Of a stretch of 45,594 nucleotides of DNA, positions 43,532 to 45,594 are shown piece by piece. The notes under the pieces were generated by a model. The model did not search any database, had not been told where the DNA came from, and saw only the letters and a list, made by a program, of their open reading frames with translations. Position 1 is the stretch's first letter; each line of letters opens with the position of its first letter. The stretch spans positions 1 through 45,594 of the forward strand of contig CAJPKN010000002.1 in the NCBI GenBank assembly GCA_905370385.1, written 5' to 3'. The stretch is from Stomatobaculum longum. GTDB lineage: Bacteria; Bacillota; Clostridia; Lachnospirales; Lachnospiraceae. The translations under genes and the position numbers were made by a program.

Positions 43532-44569
43532 ATGAACGGAATCAAAAAAACAGGGCCCGGAATTCTGGTCTGCTTTGCGCTTGCCGTGCCGACATGGCTG
43601 CTCGGAAAGCGCTTTCCGCTGATTGGCGGGGCGGTGCTCGCCATACTCGGCGGCATGTTACTCACTATGGTTTGGACGAATAAGGGGAGAGCGGAGGCCG
43701 GGATACGCTTCACCTCCAAGTACATCCTGCAGGCCGCTGTGGTTCTGCTCGGTTTCGGTTTAAATCTCGGCGTCATTTTAAAGACGGGAAGGCAGTCGCT
43801 CCCCATTATTGTATGCACCATTGCGACGGCCCTGCTGCTCGCGTGGGGCTTACAGCGGGCGCTCCGGATTTCGGGGAACATTGCGACCCTGGTCGGCGTG
43901 GGCTCTTCGATCTGCGGCGGCTCGGCGATTGCGGCGACCGCACCTGTCATCGACGCGAACGATGACGAGGTCGCACAGGCCATCTCGGTCATTTTCTTTT
44001 TTAATGTGCTCGCTGCGATTTTCTTTCCGATACTCGGCAGGGTGCTCGGTTTTGATACCGGGAGCGGCACGGCCTTCGGTGTCTTTGCGGGCACGGCCAT
44101 CAACGACACCTCTTCGGTGACGGCAGCGGCTTCCACTTGGGACAGCATGTGGAAGCTCGGGACGGATACCTTGGACACGGCGGTCACGGTGAAACTCACA
44201 AGAACGCTCGCAATCATTCCGATTACGCTGGCGCTGAGTGTATATCGTGCCAAGCAGGCGGCAAAGGCGGGAGGAGAGCAGAACGGCTTTCAACTGCGGC
44301 GCGCCTTCCCGATGTTCATTCTCTATTTTATTCTGGCTGCGTTGATTACGACCGTTGCCCTGCAGGTGGGCGTCTCTTCGGCGGCTTTCCGCCCATTGAA
44401 AGAGCTCTCGAAGTTCTGCATTGTCATGGCAATGGCGGCCATCGGTTTAAACAGCAACGTGGTGAAACTCATACGGAGCGGCGGTAAGCCCTTACTGCTC
44501 GGTGCGGTTTGCTGGGCAGGCATTACTTGCGTGAGTCTTTTGATGCAGCAGTTCATGGGACTGCGCTGA
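43532..44569 (+). CDS. YeiH-family putative anion exporter
   Basis: A 345-residue integral membrane protein with about ten hydrophobic segments. The central signature [20 protein letters not shown] and the later [18 protein letters not shown] are hallmarks of the YeiH/UPF0324 putative sulfate-exporter family. Transport substrate is not established for most members. The start is the ATG at 43532 behind GGGGGAAGG; an in-frame GTG at 43502 would put that site inside the gene. The 177 bp before it (43355-43531) contain no clear promoter or gene. Confidence 0.88.
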   Translation: MNGIKKTGPGILVCFALAVPTWLLGKRFPLIGGAVLAILGGMLLTMVWTNKGRAEAGIRFTSKYILQAAVVLLGFGLNLGVILKTGRQSLPIIVCTIATALLLAWGLQRALRISGNIATLVGVGSSICGGSAIAATAPVIDANDDEVAQAISVIFFFNVLAAIFFPILGRVLGFDTGSGTAFGVFAGTAINDTSSVTAAASTWDSMWKLGTDTLDTAVTVKLTRTLAIIPITLALSVYRAKQAAKAGGEQNGFQLRRAFPMFILYFILAALITTVALQVGVSSAAFRPLKELSKFCIVMAMAAIGLNSNVVKLIRSGGKPLLLGAVCWAGITCVSLLMQQFMGLR

Positions 44570-44589
44570 CGAAAAAGAAAGGAGCGGCT

Positions 44590-45345
44590 ATGGGCGGAGA
44601 AGCGGATCGCTTAGAAGCACAGATTACAGCGCTTTCGGCTTGGATTTCGGAGAGTCAACATATTGTCTTTTTCGGCGGGGCGGGCGTTTCGACCGAGAGC
44701 GGCATTCCGGACTTTCGCTCATCGGACGGGCTCTATGCGGAGAAGCGGCGCTATCCGCCGGAGCAGATTGTGAGCCACAGCTTTTTCCTCTCGCACACAG
44801 AGCAATTCTATGAATTTTATAAGGAACGCATGCTCTATCCCGAGGCGGCGCCGAATGCCGCTCACCTTGCGCTCGCGGAACTGGAGCGGCAGGGAAAGTT
44901 AAGCGCGGTGATTACCCAGAACATAGACGGCCTTCACGAGAAGGCCGGGAGCAAAAAGGTGCTTCCGCTTCACGGCACGGTGCTTCGAAACCACTGTCAA
45001 CGCTGCGGGAAGTTCTACGATTTGCAGGATATGCTCGCGCGGCCGGGAACGGTTCCGCACTGCGACTGCGGCGGAATGATTAAGCCGGATGTGGTGCTCT
45101 ATGAGGAGGCGCTCGACACAGCGCTTCTCGAAGAGGCCGCGCGCTGCATTGCGGCGGCGGATATGCTGATCATAGGCGGGACCTCGCTCGCGGTTTATCC
45201 GGCGGCGGGACTGCTTCGCTATTTTTCGGGAAGGCGGCTGGTCGTCATCAACCGCAGCGCAACACCGGCAGACCGGGATGCGGATTTGGTCATTCAGGCG
45301 CCGATCGGAGAAGTGCTTTCCGAGGCGGTCGCGAGGGCACACTGA
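44590..45345 (+). CDS. NAD-dependent protein deacylase, sirtuin family
   Basis: A 251-residue sirtuin that should remove acetyl or other acyl groups from lysines using NAD. It has the NAD-binding GAGVSTESGIPDFR (31-43), catalytic TQNIDGLH (109-116) and H128 in LHGTVLR, the four zinc cysteines C136, C139, C158 and C160, and GTSLAVYPAAGL for NAD binding. The CxC spacing of the last zinc pair (CDC) is shorter than the common CxxC. AAAGGAG precedes the ATG at 44590, 20 bp after the YeiH-family gene, so the two are probably one operon. Confidence 0.93.
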   Translation: MGGEADRLEAQITALSAWISESQHIVFFGGAGVSTESGIPDFRSSDGLYAEKRRYPPEQIVSHSFFLSHTEQFYEFYKERMLYPEAAPNAAHLALAELERQGKLSAVITQNIDGLHEKAGSKKVLPLHGTVLRNHCQRCGKFYDLQDMLARPGTVPHCDCGGMIKPDVVLYEEALDTALLEEAARCIAAADMLIIGGTSLAVYPAAGLLRYFSGRRLVVINRSATPADRDADLVIQAPIGEVLSEAVARAH

Positions 45346-45405
45346 AGCGGGTGCTACGAGAAGGCCCAAAGGCGCGAAACGGCGCAGCTTTCGGGAGATT
45401 TGCGC

Positions 45406-45434
45406 TTGCAAAACAGGTTGAAATCGGGTAGAAT
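45406..45434 (+). promoter_or_regulatory. rpsF promoter
   Basis: TTGCAA (45406-45411) and TAGAAT (45429-45434) are 17 bp apart, giving a leader of about 65 nt. Confidence 0.75.
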
Positions 45435-45454
45435 AAGACACCGTGACATTATAT

Positions 45455-45490
45455 CCTTGCTTCCGGACGTGACCGGAGGCCGGAGACCAA
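45455..45490 (+). promoter_or_regulatory. Candidate S6:S18 autoregulatory leader
   Basis: GCTTCCGG (45459-45466) and CCGGAGGC (45473-45480) form a stem with one G-T pair, followed by CCGGAGACC. The known S6:S18-binding leader has a stem with an exposed CCG next to it; position and content fit, but the match was judged by eye. Confidence 0.5.
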
Positions 45491-45506
45491 AAGGAGGAAG
45501 AGCGAA

Positions 45507-45594
45507 ATGAACAAATACGAATTGACGCTTGTTCTGAACGGAAAGCTCGAAGAAGAAGAGAAGGTGGCTGCGCTTGAGAAGGCGCAGGGTTACA
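45507..45594 (+). CDS. rpsF: 30S ribosomal protein S6, N-terminal part
   Basis: The window ends 88 bases into this gene. The visible residues MNKYELTLVLNGKLEEEEK match the start of ribosomal protein S6 (MxxYEL, then a long helix). S6 binds 16S rRNA with S18 in the platform of the small subunit. A strong AAAGGAGGAAG ribosome binding site, a good promoter and a structured leader lie upstream. The ssb and rpsR genes normally follow, outside this window. Confidence 0.9.
   Translation, partial: MNKYELTLVLNGKLEEEEKVAALEKAQGY

Noticed and set aside
43338-43535. Small plus-strand open frame between the GNAT and YeiH-family genes
   Set aside because: It overlaps the end of the GNAT gene and the ribosome binding site of the next gene, lacks its own site, and has unstructured Arg/Ser/Glu-rich composition.

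Overview
The window reads as one chromosomal segment from a GC-rich, low-oxygen Firmicute, most likely a Lachnospiraceae relative (inference). The evidence is a large Bacillus/Clostridia-type SRP RNA, the gene order tadA - SRP RNA - dnaX - ybaB - recR, ChW-repeat and choline-binding-like wall repeats, strong AGGAGG-type ribosome binding sites, and TTGnnn-17-TATAnT promoters. I see no phage, IS element, tRNA, rRNA or CRISPR array.

Layout. Positions 1-347 hold the tail of a metallo-beta-lactamase-fold protein, which converges on a two-component system (2725-3423 regulator, 434-2728 kinase, minus strand). From 3520 to 12507 lies a housekeeping block: tadA, a small membrane protein, the SRP RNA, a phosphofructokinase, dnaX, ybaB, recR, a 1015-residue TPR/coiled-coil protein and a CvpA-type membrane protein. 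A minus-strand membrane-anchored repeat protein (12600-13811) is divergent from a secreted ChW-repeat polysaccharide deacetylase (14046-15239), which overlaps holA. A cold-shock gene follows, then a three-gene operon of ABC ATPase, ABC permease and an anchored erythromycin-esterase-like protein (16997-19867).

The centre of the window, 20269-40066, is nearly 20 kb of secreted wall-binding proteins: one protein built mostly of wall-binding repeats (550 aa) and three giant modular proteins (2244, 1604 and 2137 aa). Each giant protein has a signal peptide, a long stack of beta-rich and InlB-like modules, a helical FIVAR-like segment, a glycine/arginine-rich linker and a terminal block of choline-binding-like repeats ending in a shared PDGY-x-VD-x-x-GAW motif. 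The first and third are full-length paralogues; the second shares only the C-terminal half of the architecture. This is the most unusual part of the window and is best read as a surface adhesin/scaffold locus whose ligand cannot be inferred from sequence.

After a strong terminator, housekeeping resumes: purC, a DUF2156 protein, an Eis-like GNAT acetyltransferase, a YeiH-family membrane protein, a sirtuin, and the start of rpsF behind a structured leader that resembles the S6:S18 autoregulatory motif.

How the parts may act together: the deacetylase, the anchored repeat protein and the wall-binding cluster all act at the envelope, while the tadA-to-recR block serves decoding, protein export, replication and recombination. 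The kinase/regulator pair and the ABC/esterase operon look like environment- or drug-sensing units, but their signals are unknown.
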